Part shown: piece after piece, positions 29,272 to 37,238 of the stretch | How the letters are laid out: each line of letters starts with the position of its first letter | Position numbering within the stretch: the first letter of the stretch is position 1 | NCBI GenBank assembly: GCA_001897375.1 | Contig: MKSU01000001.1 | Location: 119,822 to 183,821 of the forward strand | Length of the DNA stretch: 64,000 nucleotides | DNA from: Sphingomonas sp. 67-36 | GTDB taxonomy: Bacteria; Pseudomonadota; Alphaproteobacteria; Sphingomonadales; Sphingomonadaceae | Reading direction: 5' to 3' | Notes under the pieces: model-generated | Told to the model about the DNA's origin: nothing | Databases searched by the model: none | Seen by the model: the letters and a program-made list of their open reading frames with translations, nothing else | Made by a program: the position numbers and the translations under genes

Positions 29272-30548
29272 CAGCGCGGCTCCAGCCGGTTCACCCCGCC
29301 GAGATAAGGCTGGAGCACTTCCGGCACCCACACCGATCCGTCCTCCTGCTGATAATTCTCCAGAATCGCGACGATCATCCGCCCGACCACCAGCCCGGAG
29401 CCGTTGAGCGTATGGACGAAGCGCGTCGCCTTCTCGCCCTCCGGCCGGTAGCGTGCGTTCATCCGCCGCGCCTGGAAATCGGTGCAGGTGGAGCAGGACG
29501 AAATCTCGCGATACCGCCCCTGGCCCGGCAGCCACACTTCGAGGTCATAGGTGCGCGCGGCGGTGAAGCCCATGTCGCCGGTGCACAATTTCATCCGGCG
29601 AAACGGCAGGCCGAGCCGCGTCAGCACATCCTCGGCCGCCGCCGTCATCCGCTCATGCTCCGCCTCGGACTGGTCGGGGGTGACGATCGACACCATCTCG
29701 GCCTTGTCGAACTGGTGCTGGCGGATGAAGCCGCGCGTGTCGCGCCCCGCCGCGCCGGCCTCCGAGCGGAAGCAGGGGGTGAGCGCGGTGAAGCGCAGTG
29801 GCAGCTCGTCGGCGGAAAGGATCTTCTCGCGCACGATATTGGTGAGGCTCACCTCGGCGGTGGGGATCAGCCAGCGGCCATCGGTCGTCTCGAACAGGTC
29901 TTCGGCGAACTTGGGGAGCTGCCCGGTGCCGAACATCGCCTCGCTCCTGACCAGCAGCGGTGGCGAGACTTCCTCATAGCCATGTTCGCGGGTCAGCGTG
30001 TCCAGCCCGAACTGGCCGAGCGCGCGCGCCAGCTTCGCCATCTGCCCGCGCACCAGCGTGAAGCGCGCGCCGGCGATCAGCGCTCCGGTCTCGAAATCGA
30101 GGCCGAGCGTCGGGCCGATCGCATCATGCTCCTTAACCGGAAAGGCGAAATCCGGCCGTGTGCCGCGCTCGTGGACCAACGCATTGTCGTCCTCGTCCGC
30201 GCCCTCCGGCACGTCCGCCAGCGGGATATTGGGGAGCGAGGCGAGCAGCTCGTCCAGCTCGCCGCCGATCCGCGCTTCCTCCGCCTCAAGCTCCGGCAGG
30301 CGCTGCTTGAGCGCGGCGACCTCGGCCATCAGCGCCGAGGCGGTCGCCTCGTCCTTCGCCGCCTTGGCCGCGCCGATCGCCTTGGAGGCTTCGTTGCGGC
30401 GCGCCTGCCCGGCCTGCAATTCGGTCAGCAATTCGCGGCGGCGGCGGTCGAGATCGAGGATGACGGCGCTCTCCGCCTCCTTGCCGCGCTTCGCCATCGC
30501 GGCGTCGAAATCGGACGGATTCTCTCGGATCAGGCGGATGTCGTGCAT
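29271..30548 (-). CDS. serS: seryl-tRNA synthetase
   Basis: 425 aa. Class II synthetase charging tRNA-Ser and tRNA-Sec. An N-terminal coiled-coil arm (roughly residues 30-100, A/E/K/R-rich) is followed by the catalytic domain with motif 2 ([20 protein letters not shown]) and motif 3 ([19 protein letters not shown]). The ATG at 30548 ([11 protein letters not shown]) is the canonical start; the frame opens slightly earlier. First gene of the serS-surE-LysM/M23 unit. Confidence 0.97.
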   Translation of the reverse strand: MHDIRLIRENPSDFDAAMAKRGKEAESAVILDLDRRRRELLTELQAGQARRNEASKAIGAAKAAKDEATASALMAEVAALKQRLPELEAEEARIGGELDELLASLPNIPLADVPEGADEDDNALVHERGTRPDFAFPVKEHDAIGPTLGLDFETGALIAGARFTLVRGQMAKLARALGQFGLDTLTREHGYEEVSPPLLVRSEAMFGTGQLPKFAEDLFETTDGRWLIPTAEVSLTNIVREKILSADELPLRFTALTPCFRSEAGAAGRDTRGFIRQHQFDKAEMVSIVTPDQSEAEHERMTAAAEDVLTRLGLPFRRMKLCTGDMGFTAARTYDLEVWLPGQGRYREISSCSTCTDFQARRMNARYRPEGEKATRFVHTLNGSGLVVGRMIVAILENYQQEDGSVWVPEVLQPYLGGVNRLEPR

Positions 30549-30653
30549 GTCCGCGCTATGGCGGCGGCGGCGAGGGGAGGCAACCCGCCAGCGTGGCAAG
30601 GTGTTTCACTCATGATATGACCATGGCCCCTGTCGGCAGGAAGGAGACCGATT

Positions 30654-31094
30654 GTGCAGCTTCCCACGAATTCGCTGGTGCTCGTCGCGGACGGCGAGAA
30701 GATGCTGTTCCTGCGAAACGAGGGCGACGCGACCTATCCCGATCTGGTGGTGGAGCAGCGCCGCGAGCAGGATAATCCGCGCACCGGCGAACAGGGCACG
30801 GATCGTCCCGGCCGCTCCTTCTCCAGCGTCGGCTGGGGGCGCAGCGCCTATCAGGAGCCGGATTATCACCGTCTCAACCAGGACCAGTTCGCCGCGGAGG
30901 CGGCGGAGCTGCTCAAGCGCCGCGCGCTGGCCGATGACTATAAGATATTGTTCGTCATCGCGCCGCCGCGCACGCTGGGCGAGCTGCGCAAACATTATCA
31001 CAAGAGCGTCGCCGAGCGGCTGCGCTGCGAGATCGGGCGCGACCTGACCGGCCACCCCGTCGCGGACATCCAGAAAGCGATCGCCGACGCCTGA
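30654..31094 (+). CDS. host-attachment/baeRF-family protein
   Basis: 146 aa. It resembles the host-attachment (baeRF, eRF1-like) family: an opening strand TNSLVLVADGEKMLFLRNEG and the C-terminal FVIAPPRTLGELRKHYHKSV. Members are described in plant-associated alphaproteobacteria but the biochemical role is unknown. GTG start preceded by AAGGAG at good spacing. Divergent from serS, and only 3 nt from the convergent Ser-rich gene. Confidence 0.8.
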   Translation: MQLPTNSLVLVADGEKMLFLRNEGDATYPDLVVEQRREQDNPRTGEQGTDRPGRSFSSVGWGRSAYQEPDYHRLNQDQFAAEAAELLKRRALADDYKILFVIAPPRTLGELRKHYHKSVAERLRCEIGRDLTGHPVADIQKAIADA

Positions 31095-31097
31095 GCG

Positions 31098-32153
31098 TCA
31101 GGCGGCGGCCGCCTTCCGCGCCAGCCGGCGCCGCGCGACGAGGCCGGCGGCGGCCGCGCCGAACAGCAGGATCATCGGCGGCGCGGGAACCGGCGTGGGG
31201 TTGCCGCTGCTCGATCCGCTGCTGCCGTGATGGCCGCCGTTCGAGGACCATCCCCCGTTCGAGGACCAGCCGCCATTGGATGACCAGCCGCCGTTCGAGG
31301 ACCAGCCCTTCGAGCTGGAGCCATAGGACGAGCTGGACGTGGACGATGAGGTCGAGCTGCTTGACCCGTTCGAGCTGGAGCTCGACGAGGTGGAGGTCGA
31401 GACGTTGCCGCTCGAGCTCGACGAGGTCGAGGACGAGGTGGACGAGGAGACATTGCCGCTCGACGACGAGGAGGTGGACGACGACACGTTCCCGCTGGAC
31501 GAGGACGAGACGTTGCCGCTCGACGAGGAGGTGCTGCTGACGTTCCCGCTGGACGACGTGCTGCTCACGTTGCCGCTGGAGGACGTGCTGCTGACATTGC
31601 CGCTCGACGTGGACGAGGTGCTGCTGACCCCGCCGGTCGAGGTGGATGACGAGCTGGACGAGCCGCCCGACGACGAGGAGACGTTGCCGCTGGAGCCGCC
31701 CGAGGAGGTCGAGCTGGAGGTCGATCCCCCGCTGGAGCTGGAGGTGGACGACACCACGATCCCGCTCGATCCGCCGCCGCTGCCGCCGAAGAAGCCCCCG
31801 GCGAAGAACCCGCCGCCGAAGCCGCCGCCCCAGCCGCCGCCGATCACGGCCGGCGGCGCGGCGGGCCCGGTGCTCGCCAGCATCTCCGGCGCGGGGGGAA
31901 GCGGCACGGGGGGCGACTGGGTGGAAACGGTGACGACCGTCGGCTGGCACGTCGGCATCGGCGGCGCCTTGACCCGCGTGCGCGCGGCGACGCGCTGCAC
32001 CGGGCGGCGCTTGACCGGCTTGGCGGCAACCTTCTTCTTGCTGAATTCGGTGCGCGGCTTGGCGTTTTCAGCCACATGCACCGCGCCGCCGCCGATCACG
32101 GCACCGCCGGCGGTAAACGCCGCGAGTTTCGCCAAGGCCATCCGCACAGACAT
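31098..32153 (-). CDS. Ser-rich repeat exported protein with variant sorting tail
   Basis: 351 aa. An N-terminal hydrophobic segment (LAKLAAFTAGGAVIGGGAVH) is followed by a basic region rich in K/R/V, a Gly-rich patch (GGGWGGGFGGGFFAGGFFGG), then ~150 residues of almost pure Ser/Thr/Gly/Asn built on eight GNVS-centred units and four SSNGG units. The C-terminus (PTPVPAPPMILLFGAAAAGL then ARRRLARK) has the layout of a PEP-CTERM signal but with VPAPP instead of PEP. Probably a surface or matrix protein; function unknown. The matching opposite-strand ORF is a compositional shadow. Confidence 0.75.
   Translation of the reverse strand: MSVRMALAKLAAFTAGGAVIGGGAVHVAENAKPRTEFSKKKVAAKPVKRRPVQRVAARTRVKAPPMPTCQPTVVTVSTQSPPVPLPPAPEMLASTGPAAPPAVIGGGWGGGFGGGFFAGGFFGGSGGGSSGIVVSSTSSSSGGSTSSSTSSGGSSGNVSSSSGGSSSSSSTSTGGVSSTSSTSSGNVSSTSSSGNVSSTSSSGNVSSTSSSSGNVSSSSSGNVSSSTSSSSSGNVSSSTSSSTSSSSSGNVSTSTSSSSSSNGSSSSTSSSTSSSSYGSSSKGWSSNGGWSSNGGWSSNGGWSSNGGHHGSSGSSSGNPTPVPAPPMILLFGAAAAGLVARRRLARKAAAA
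31328..31772. repeat. degenerate coding minisatellite (GNVS / SSNGG units)
   Basis: Within the Ser-rich gene, short GC-rich units encoding SSSGNVSS-like and SSNGGW segments repeat imperfectly. Unit length varies by multiples of three, which keeps the frame. Such arrays are prone to slippage. Confidence 0.7.
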
Positions 32154-32516
32154 GATTCATTCTCTCTAGTCTTTGTCGGCGATAACTCCCGCCGCCATTC
32201 CCAACGCGCGTCGCATTGCCGCTAGCCGACAAGTGCAAAGCAAAGATTTAAGTGCAAGTTCGTTTACCACGATTGCGCGTGCCGGAACGCAACACTAGCC
32301 GGGAAACACGCGTGCCGGCGCCGCTTCGTTTCATTACGAGACAGTATCTATCGTTACCGGCGCCCCGGTTCAGCACGGAGAAAGGCGAAGCGGGTCAAGA
32401 GGATGATCCACAGGCCCCGGCTCGTGATCGCTTGTTTGCGTCTTCGCACCCGACTATAGGCGCGCTCGGACGGTGCACGGCGAGCGAGAACGCCGGCACG
32501 GGGCGGGAGAAGGTCG
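32154..32516. other. 363-nt divergent intergenic region
   Basis: No gene was seen here. It separates the Ser-rich gene from dksA and should hold both promoters. An AAGTGCAA direct repeat occurs near 32231 and 32250 upstream of the Ser-rich gene. A rightward sigma70-like promoter for dksA is listed separately. Confidence 0.6.
32432..32460 (+). promoter_or_regulatory. candidate sigma70 promoter for dksA
   Basis: TTGTTT, then exactly 17 nt, then TATAGG. The start of transcription would be near 32467, leaving a ~50-nt leader before the dksA ATG. Confidence 0.45.
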
Positions 32517-32978
32517 ATGGCGACGGCATACGATCGGACGGGACAGGGCGACCATGGTCGCGAGGCCGCCAACGACGGGAACGGTTATCGGCCGCGTCCC
32601 GACGAACCCTTTATGTGCGAGCGGCAGCAGGAATATTTTCGCGCCAAGCTGCTCGACTGGAAGGAAGCGATCCTGCGCGAGGCGCAGGGCACGCTCTCGC
32701 AACTGCAGGTCGATTCGCTGCGCGAGGCTGATCTCAACGATCGCGCCTCGAGCGAGACGGACTGGTCGATCGAACTGCGCACCCGCGATCGCCAGCGCAA
32801 GCTGATCGCGAAAATCGACGCGGCGTTGCGCCGGCTCGACGAGGGCGAATATGGCTATTGCGAAGTGACCGGCGAGCCGATTAGCCTCGGCCGGTTGGAA
32901 GCGCGGCCGATCGCGACCATGACCGTCGAGGCGCAGGAGCGCCATGAGCGGCAGGAAAAGGTCTCGCGCGAGGATTGA
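32517..32978 (+). CDS. dksA: RNA polymerase-binding transcription factor DksA
   Basis: 153 aa. DksA enters the RNA polymerase secondary channel and works with ppGpp. The coiled coil (EYFRAKLLDWKEAILREAQG .. LREADLNDRASSETD) carries the tip Asp residues in DLNDRAS. The globular end reads YGYCEVTGEPISLGRLEARP: only one of the four zinc-finger cysteines remains, as in many alphaproteobacterial DksA proteins. The ~30-residue N-terminal tail is low-complexity. ATG with GGGAGAAGG upstream. Confidence 0.93.
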   Translation: MATAYDRTGQGDHGREAANDGNGYRPRPDEPFMCERQQEYFRAKLLDWKEAILREAQGTLSQLQVDSLREADLNDRASSETDWSIELRTRDRQRKLIAKIDAALRRLDEGEYGYCEVTGEPISLGRLEARPIATMTVEAQERHERQEKVSRED

Positions 32979-33044
32979 CCTTAAGGATTTGTTAGCTCGT
33001 GCGCGTTCCGGTTTGGCAATATCTGGCGGCCTATTGAGGTGTCG

Positions 33045-33368
33045 ATGAAGCATCTCGGCAAAAGCGCCTTCGCCGACGCCGCTCCGCTGGACGGGCAGGA
33101 GCGCGGGCGCGAAAGCGTGTCGCTCAACGCGCGGCTGCGGGTCGGCGATGCGAAGCGCGCGACGAAGGTGCGCATCCGCAACGTCTCGGCCGGCGGACTG
33201 ATGGCGGAAGTGCCGCGCCCCCTCGCGCCCGATGCGGCGGTGGAGATCGAGCTGGCCGGGATCGGCTGGGTCGTTGGCCGCGTCGCATGGCAGATCGAGG
33301 GGCGCATCGGCGTCGCCTTCGACAGCGAGATCGATCCGCGCCAACTGCACCCGGTTGCCGCAGGCTGA
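33045..33368 (+). CDS. PilZ-domain protein
   Basis: 107 aa. A single PilZ domain: the Arg-rich RGRESV segment precedes VRIRNVSAGGLMAE, whose NVSAGG fits the D/NxSxxG c-di-GMP motif. The C-terminal strand WQIEGRIGVAFDSEI is also typical. The start at 33045 has GAGGTG just upstream. It lies 66 nt after dksA in the same direction, so the two may be co-transcribed. Confidence 0.85.
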   Translation: MKHLGKSAFADAAPLDGQERGRESVSLNARLRVGDAKRATKVRIRNVSAGGLMAEVPRPLAPDAAVEIELAGIGWVVGRVAWQIEGRIGVAFDSEIDPRQLHPVAAG

Positions 33369-33390
33369 CGCTTTCCCGGCCGGGGCCTTT

Positions 33391-33888
33391 CTATCGCGCC
33401 CCGTTCGCCGATGCGTCGTCGCCGGTGTCGCGACCCAGTTCGTCGATGATCTTCTCTAGCAAATGGATCAGCAGCGGCTTGTGGAACTCGCCGACGATCT
33501 CGTCGAGGATGCGATCGTGCGCCTCGGCGTGGACGACCAGCTTCTGGAGATAGTTCTTGCCCGCCGGTGTCAGGTTCAGGTGATAGGCGCGGCGATCGAG
33601 TTTCGAGCGGTCGCGCGAGATGAAGCCGTGCTTCTCCAGGCTCTTGAGCGCGGGCGTCAGCGTCGATTTGTCGCGCCCGGTGGCATAGCTCAGCGCGGTC
33701 TGGTTGAGGCCCGGATTCTCGTTGATCACCGAAAGGATCGCGAAATGGCCGGGGCTCAGGTCCGCTTCGCCGACGCGCTTGGCGAACGCCTGGAAGGAGA
33801 CGTCCTGCGCGCGCCGCAGCTGGAAGCCGATATAATCTTTCAGCGGTCCCAAATCGTCATCGCCTCCCTGGCCGCGGCATTGCCGCAT
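33391..33888 (-). CDS. MarR-family transcriptional regulator
   Basis: Up to 165 aa. The winged-helix core is clear: LSPGHFAILSVINENPGLNQ, TGRDKSTLTPALKSLEKHGF, then the wing RDRSKLDRRAYHLNLTPAG. The first 12 residues are poorly conserved. A TTG at 33852 with GGGAGG 9 nt upstream could be the real start, giving LGPLKDYIGFQLRRAQ. It follows the FMN dehydrogenase by 12 nt on the same strand, so it probably controls that gene and the divergent PQQ dehydrogenase through the palindrome at 35110-35127. Aromatic acids are typical MarR effectors. Confidence 0.88.
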   Translation of the reverse strand: MRQCRGQGGDDDLGPLKDYIGFQLRRAQDVSFQAFAKRVGEADLSPGHFAILSVINENPGLNQTALSYATGRDKSTLTPALKSLEKHGFISRDRSKLDRRAYHLNLTPAGKNYLQKLVVHAEAHDRILDEIVGEFHKPLLIHLLEKIIDELGRDTGDDASANGAR

Positions 33889-33900
33889 CGGATATAAGAG

Positions 33901-35082
33901 TCACGCGCCCGGCCCTCCACAAGAATCGCCCGGCCGGTGCAGTAGCGCGCCGTCGATCTCCGCGATGCGCCGGCATCCCGATTGGGTCATCGCGCGATCC
34001 AGCTCGTCGCCGAGCAGCGCGATCAGCGCCGCCGGCCCGCGCGCGCCGCCCAGCGCCGCTGCCGCATAGAGGAAGGCGCGGCCGAGCAGCACGAAATCTG
34101 CGCCGGATGCGAGGCAGCGCATGATGTCCTCGCCGCCACGCACGCCGCCGTCGACGATCAGCGGCACCGCGCCGCCGACCGCCGCGCGGACCGGCGCGAT
34201 CATCTCCACCGGCGCGGGGGCGGCGTCGAGCTGGCGGCCGCCGTGGTTCGAGATACCGATCGCATCCACGCCCAGCGCCACCGCGCGCCGCGCGTCATCG
34301 GGATGCAGCACGCCCTTCAGCACCAGCTTCCGCGGCCAGCGTTCGCGAATGCGCGCGAGCAGATCCCAGTCGAGCCGCGCCGAGCTTTGCCCGGCCATCA
34401 GCTCGGCGAGCGAGCTGGTGGAGCTGCCGGGCGGCGAATAGGCTTCGAGGTTGGCGAAGCGCGGCGCGCCGCCGGTCGCCATCGCCAGCGCCCAGCCGGG
34501 GTGGCGGATGAGGTCGAGCGCCATGCCGGGGCCGGGCCGCAGCGGCAGCGTGAAACGGTTGTTGAGGTCACGCAGCCTCTTGCCGGGTGCGGGCACGTCG
34601 GCGGTGACGACCAGCACCGGGTAGCCCGCCGCCTCCGCGCGGCGCAGCAGGTCGTCGGTGATATCGGGATCGCGCCCGACATAGAGCTGGAACCAGCTTT
34701 CCGGCGCGGCCTCGGCGATCGTCTCCAGCGCCGTCGTGCCGGCGGTCGACAGGACGTAGCCGATGCCGGCCGTGGCGGCGGCGCGGGCGAGGGCGAGATC
34801 GGTGCCCGGCGCGACCAGGTTGGCCATGCCGATCGGCGCCACCCCGAACGGCATGGCGTAGCGTCGGTCGAGCAATACGGTCGAAAGGTCGCGCGCCGTT
34901 GCTCCGGTCAGTACGCGCGGGACGAGGCGGATCGCGTCGAGCGCGGCGGCGTTGCGGGCGAGCGCGCTTTCGCGCAGCGCGCCGCCGTCGATGAAATCGA
35001 ACGCGAAGCGCGGCAGGCGCCGCCGCGCGCGCGCGCGCATCGCGTCGAAATCGCACGGAATGTCCCCGGTCCCCGCCATCAT
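33901..35082 (-). CDS. FMN-dependent alpha-hydroxyacid dehydrogenase (LldD/MdlB-like)
   Basis: 393 aa, TIM-barrel FMN enzyme. The catalytic His and flanking Arg are in GISNHGGRQLDAAPAP. The flavin-binding lysine is in LVLKGVLHPDD, the phosphate site in VDGGVRGGEDIMRCLASGAD, and the N-terminus has FAFDFIDGGA. The family oxidises L-lactate, glycolate or (S)-mandelate to the 2-oxoacid. The start at 35082 is chosen because the earlier ATG at 35118 lies inside a palindrome. It forms an operon with MarR next to a benzoylformate-decarboxylase-like gene, so an aryl-hydroxyacid such as a mandelate is a reasonable guess, not proven. Confidence 0.88.
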   Translation of the reverse strand: MMAGTGDIPCDFDAMRARARRRLPRFAFDFIDGGALRESALARNAAALDAIRLVPRVLTGATARDLSTVLLDRRYAMPFGVAPIGMANLVAPGTDLALARAAATAGIGYVLSTAGTTALETIAEAAPESWFQLYVGRDPDITDDLLRRAEAAGYPVLVVTADVPAPGKRLRDLNNRFTLPLRPGPGMALDLIRHPGWALAMATGGAPRFANLEAYSPPGSSTSSLAELMAGQSSARLDWDLLARIRERWPRKLVLKGVLHPDDARRAVALGVDAIGISNHGGRQLDAAPAPVEMIAPVRAAVGGAVPLIVDGGVRGGEDIMRCLASGADFVLLGRAFLYAAAALGGARGPAALIALLGDELDRAMTQSGCRRIAEIDGALLHRPGDSCGGPGA

Positions 35083-35109
35083 GGCTGGCTTACCGCGCAA
35101 CAACGGGCT

Positions 35110-35127
35110 TGACAACATGGTTTGTCA
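35110..35127. promoter_or_regulatory. candidate MarR operator over a divergent promoter
   Basis: TGACAA-CATGGT-TTGTCA is a perfect 6-bp inverted repeat. It overlaps a TTGACA -35 box at 35109-35114; an AT-rich TATATATT -10 zone follows at 35134-35141. The site lies between the FMN dehydrogenase/MarR operon and the PQQ dehydrogenase. The size is right for a MarR dimer; repression by blocking the -35 is inferred. Confidence 0.6.
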
Positions 35128-35168
35128 TCCAACTATATATTGATGGAGTTCAGGAGAGGGAGAGGCGC

Positions 35169-37106
35169 ATGACCGCCGCTGTTACCGGTAGGAATGGGCG
35201 CAGACTCGCCCCGCGAATGTTGCTTGCCTCGACAACCGGGCTGGTGCTGGTCGCCGCGCCGCTGATGCTGCTCGGCTGCGGCAATTCCAGCGGTCAGGCG
35301 GAGAATCCCGGCGGCGGCGCGGCGGAGGTTTCGGCGGGCGGCGAATTGAGCGGCGGGCGGCCGAAGTTCGGCCCGCCGCCGGGGATGAAGCTGTTCGAGG
35401 AGAATTGCGCCGCCTGCCATACCGAGAAGGGCATGGAGATGGGCGGGCGCGCGATCCCGAACCTCGCGACGCTGCATTCCATGTCGCCCGAGCGCATCTT
35501 CGACGTGATGCTCAACGGCAAGATGAAGGAGCAGGCGGCGGGGCTGGACCGCGTGCAGAAGAAGCAGGTGGCCGAATTTCTCGGCGGGCGACCGATGATG
35601 GACACCGCCGGCACCGACGTGAAGACGATGAAGAATCTCTGCAAGGCGAACCCCGAATTCGCGTTGCGGGCGGGCGACTGGAACGGCTGGAGCCCCTCCG
35701 CCGGCAACACGCGCTTCCAGAACGCCGGCGGTCTCGCGGCGGGCGACGTGCCGAAGCTCAAGCTCAAATGGGCGTTCGGCGTGCCGCAGGGCGCCAGCCT
35801 GTTCTCGCAGCCGGCGGCGGCCGGCGGCCGCCTGTTCTTCGGCGGCGACAACGGCACCGTCTATGGCATCGACGCCGATACGGGCTGCGCTTACTGGTCG
35901 TACCACGCCGACGGCGGGGTGCGCACCGCGCCGGTGGTGCAGCCGGTGACCGGGCAGAAGGAGAAGTTCGCGGTCATCTTCGCCAGCCAGTCCGGCACCG
36001 TCTTCGCGGTCGGCGCGCGGACCGGCGAATTGCTGTGGAAGATGAAGCCGTCGAACGATCCGCACGGTCTCACCGGCTCGATCGCGGCCTATGGCGGGCG
36101 CGTCTATGTGCCCTTCACCGGCACCGAGACGCTGGCCGGCGCGAACCCGAAATACGAATGCTGCAAGTCGAGCGGCGGGGTTGCCTCGATCGACGCCAGC
36201 AGCGGCCGGCTCGTGTGGTACGCCTCGACCATCCAGGAGCCGATCGTGTCGCGCGGCAAGAACGAGATCGGCGTGGCGATGTGGGGGCCATCCGGCGCGA
36301 GCGTGTGGAACACGCCGACCGTCGATCCCAGGCGCAAGCTGGTCTATGTCGGCACCGGCAACAGCTATAACGAGCCGGCCGCCGCCACCTCGGACTCGAT
36401 CGTCGCGCTCGACCTCGAGACCGGCAAGATCCGCTGGCATCATCAGGAGATCGCCGGCGACGCCTTCGCGCTTGGCTGCCCCGATACCGCGCCAGCCGGC
36501 AACCATTGCCCGACGAAGATCGGGCCGGACTGGGATTTCGGCGGCTCGTCGGTGATCCTGACGTCGCTGCCGAACGGCAAGGACGTGCTGATCGGCGCGG
36601 GCAAGGCGGGCATCGCCGTCGCGGTCGACCCGGACCAGCAGGGCAAGGTCGTATGGCGCACGAAGCTGTTCACGGACAAGCCGCCGACCGCCGACGGCCT
36701 CGTCATCTTCGGCGGCGGCGCGGACAACCGCCATGTCTATTATCCGCTCCAGCGGCCGGGCGGCGGGCTGACCGCGCTCGATCTCGCCACCGGCAAGCCG
36801 GCGTGGACCACGCCGATGCATGCCGACGGGCGTGGCCAGATCGGCCCGGCGAGCGTGATCCCCGGCATCGTCTTCACCGGCGGCTGGGACGGCGTGCTGC
36901 GCGCGGTCGATCCCGCCGGCAAACTGGTGTGGACGTTCGACACGAAGCGCGATTTCCAGACGATCAACGGCATTCCCGGCAAGGGCGGCTCGCTTGGCCA
37001 GTCGGGCGCGGTGGTGGCGAACGGGCGGCTGTATGTCGCGTCGGGCTATGTCGGGATGCAGAATGGCTCGGCCGGCAACGTCATCCTCGCCTTCGCGCCG
37101 AAGTAG
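35169..37106 (+). CDS. cytochrome c / PQQ beta-propeller dehydrogenase (PVADH-like)
   Basis: 645 aa exported quinohaemoprotein. A lipoprotein-type signal (LMLLGCGNSS) is followed by a short cytochrome c domain with haem motif CAACH at residues 80-84 and likely axial Met downstream, then an eight-bladed PQQ propeller. An adjacent Cys-Cys pair (ECCK, residues 331-332) matches the vicinal disulfide over PQQ in quinoprotein alcohol dehydrogenases. The haem-first, propeller-second order is that of polyvinyl-alcohol dehydrogenase. It would oxidise alcohols in the periplasm and pass electrons to the respiratory chain. ATG at 35169 with AGGAGAGGGAGAGG; terminator follows. Confidence 0.85.
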   Translation: MTAAVTGRNGRRLAPRMLLASTTGLVLVAAPLMLLGCGNSSGQAENPGGGAAEVSAGGELSGGRPKFGPPPGMKLFEENCAACHTEKGMEMGGRAIPNLATLHSMSPERIFDVMLNGKMKEQAAGLDRVQKKQVAEFLGGRPMMDTAGTDVKTMKNLCKANPEFALRAGDWNGWSPSAGNTRFQNAGGLAAGDVPKLKLKWAFGVPQGASLFSQPAAAGGRLFFGGDNGTVYGIDADTGCAYWSYHADGGVRTAPVVQPVTGQKEKFAVIFASQSGTVFAVGARTGELLWKMKPSNDPHGLTGSIAAYGGRVYVPFTGTETLAGANPKYECCKSSGGVASIDASSGRLVWYASTIQEPIVSRGKNEIGVAMWGPSGASVWNTPTVDPRRKLVYVGTGNSYNEPAAATSDSIVALDLETGKIRWHHQEIAGDAFALGCPDTAPAGNHCPTKIGPDWDFGGSSVILTSLPNGKDVLIGAGKAGIAVAVDPDQQGKVVWRTKLFTDKPPTADGLVIFGGGADNRHVYYPLQRPGGGLTALDLATGKPAWTTPMHADGRGQIGPASVIPGIVFTGGWDGVLRAVDPAGKLVWTFDTKRDFQTINGIPGKGGSLGQSGAVVANGRLYVASGYVGMQNGSAGNVILAFAPK

Positions 37107-37123
37107 GACAGCTCTCCGACCTC

Positions 37124-37163
37124 GGCCCCGCCAGCCCTTTCCGGCCGGCGGGGCCGTTTTTTT
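37124..37163 (+). terminator. rho-independent terminator after the PQQ dehydrogenase
   Basis: A 9-bp GC stem (GGCCCCGCC/GGCGGGGCC) is followed by GTTTTTTT, 17 nt after the stop. Confidence 0.9.
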
Positions 37164-37172
37164 GCCTTCAGG

Positions 37173-37209
37173 GAAAAGAAAACCCGCGCGCCTTGGGAGG
37201 CACGCGGGG
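37173..37209 (-). terminator. rho-independent terminator after the TPP-enzyme operon
   Basis: On the minus strand, CCCGCGTGCC pairs with GGCGCGCGGG (one G-U) around a short loop and is followed by TTTTCTTTT. It ends the leftward heme-binding/permease/ALDH/TPP operon back to back with the rightward terminator at 37124. Confidence 0.88.
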
Positions 37210-37238
37210 AGTTTCCTCACATGGAGGGGGGACTCAAG

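Noticed and set aside
31328-31772. Short repeated units as a CRISPR array
   Set aside because: Units are in-frame coding repeats of varying length without unique spacers, inside an open reading frame.
31339-32169. 276-aa acidic Leu/Asp/Glu repeat protein opposite the Ser-rich gene
   Set aside because: It is the mirror of the Ser/Gly repeats. The Ser-rich strand has a signal segment and a C-terminal anchor; this one lacks both.
32517-32978. Loss of DksA zinc-finger cysteines as a defect
   Set aside because: Cysteine-poor DksA proteins are common in alphaproteobacteria; the coiled-coil tip residues are kept.
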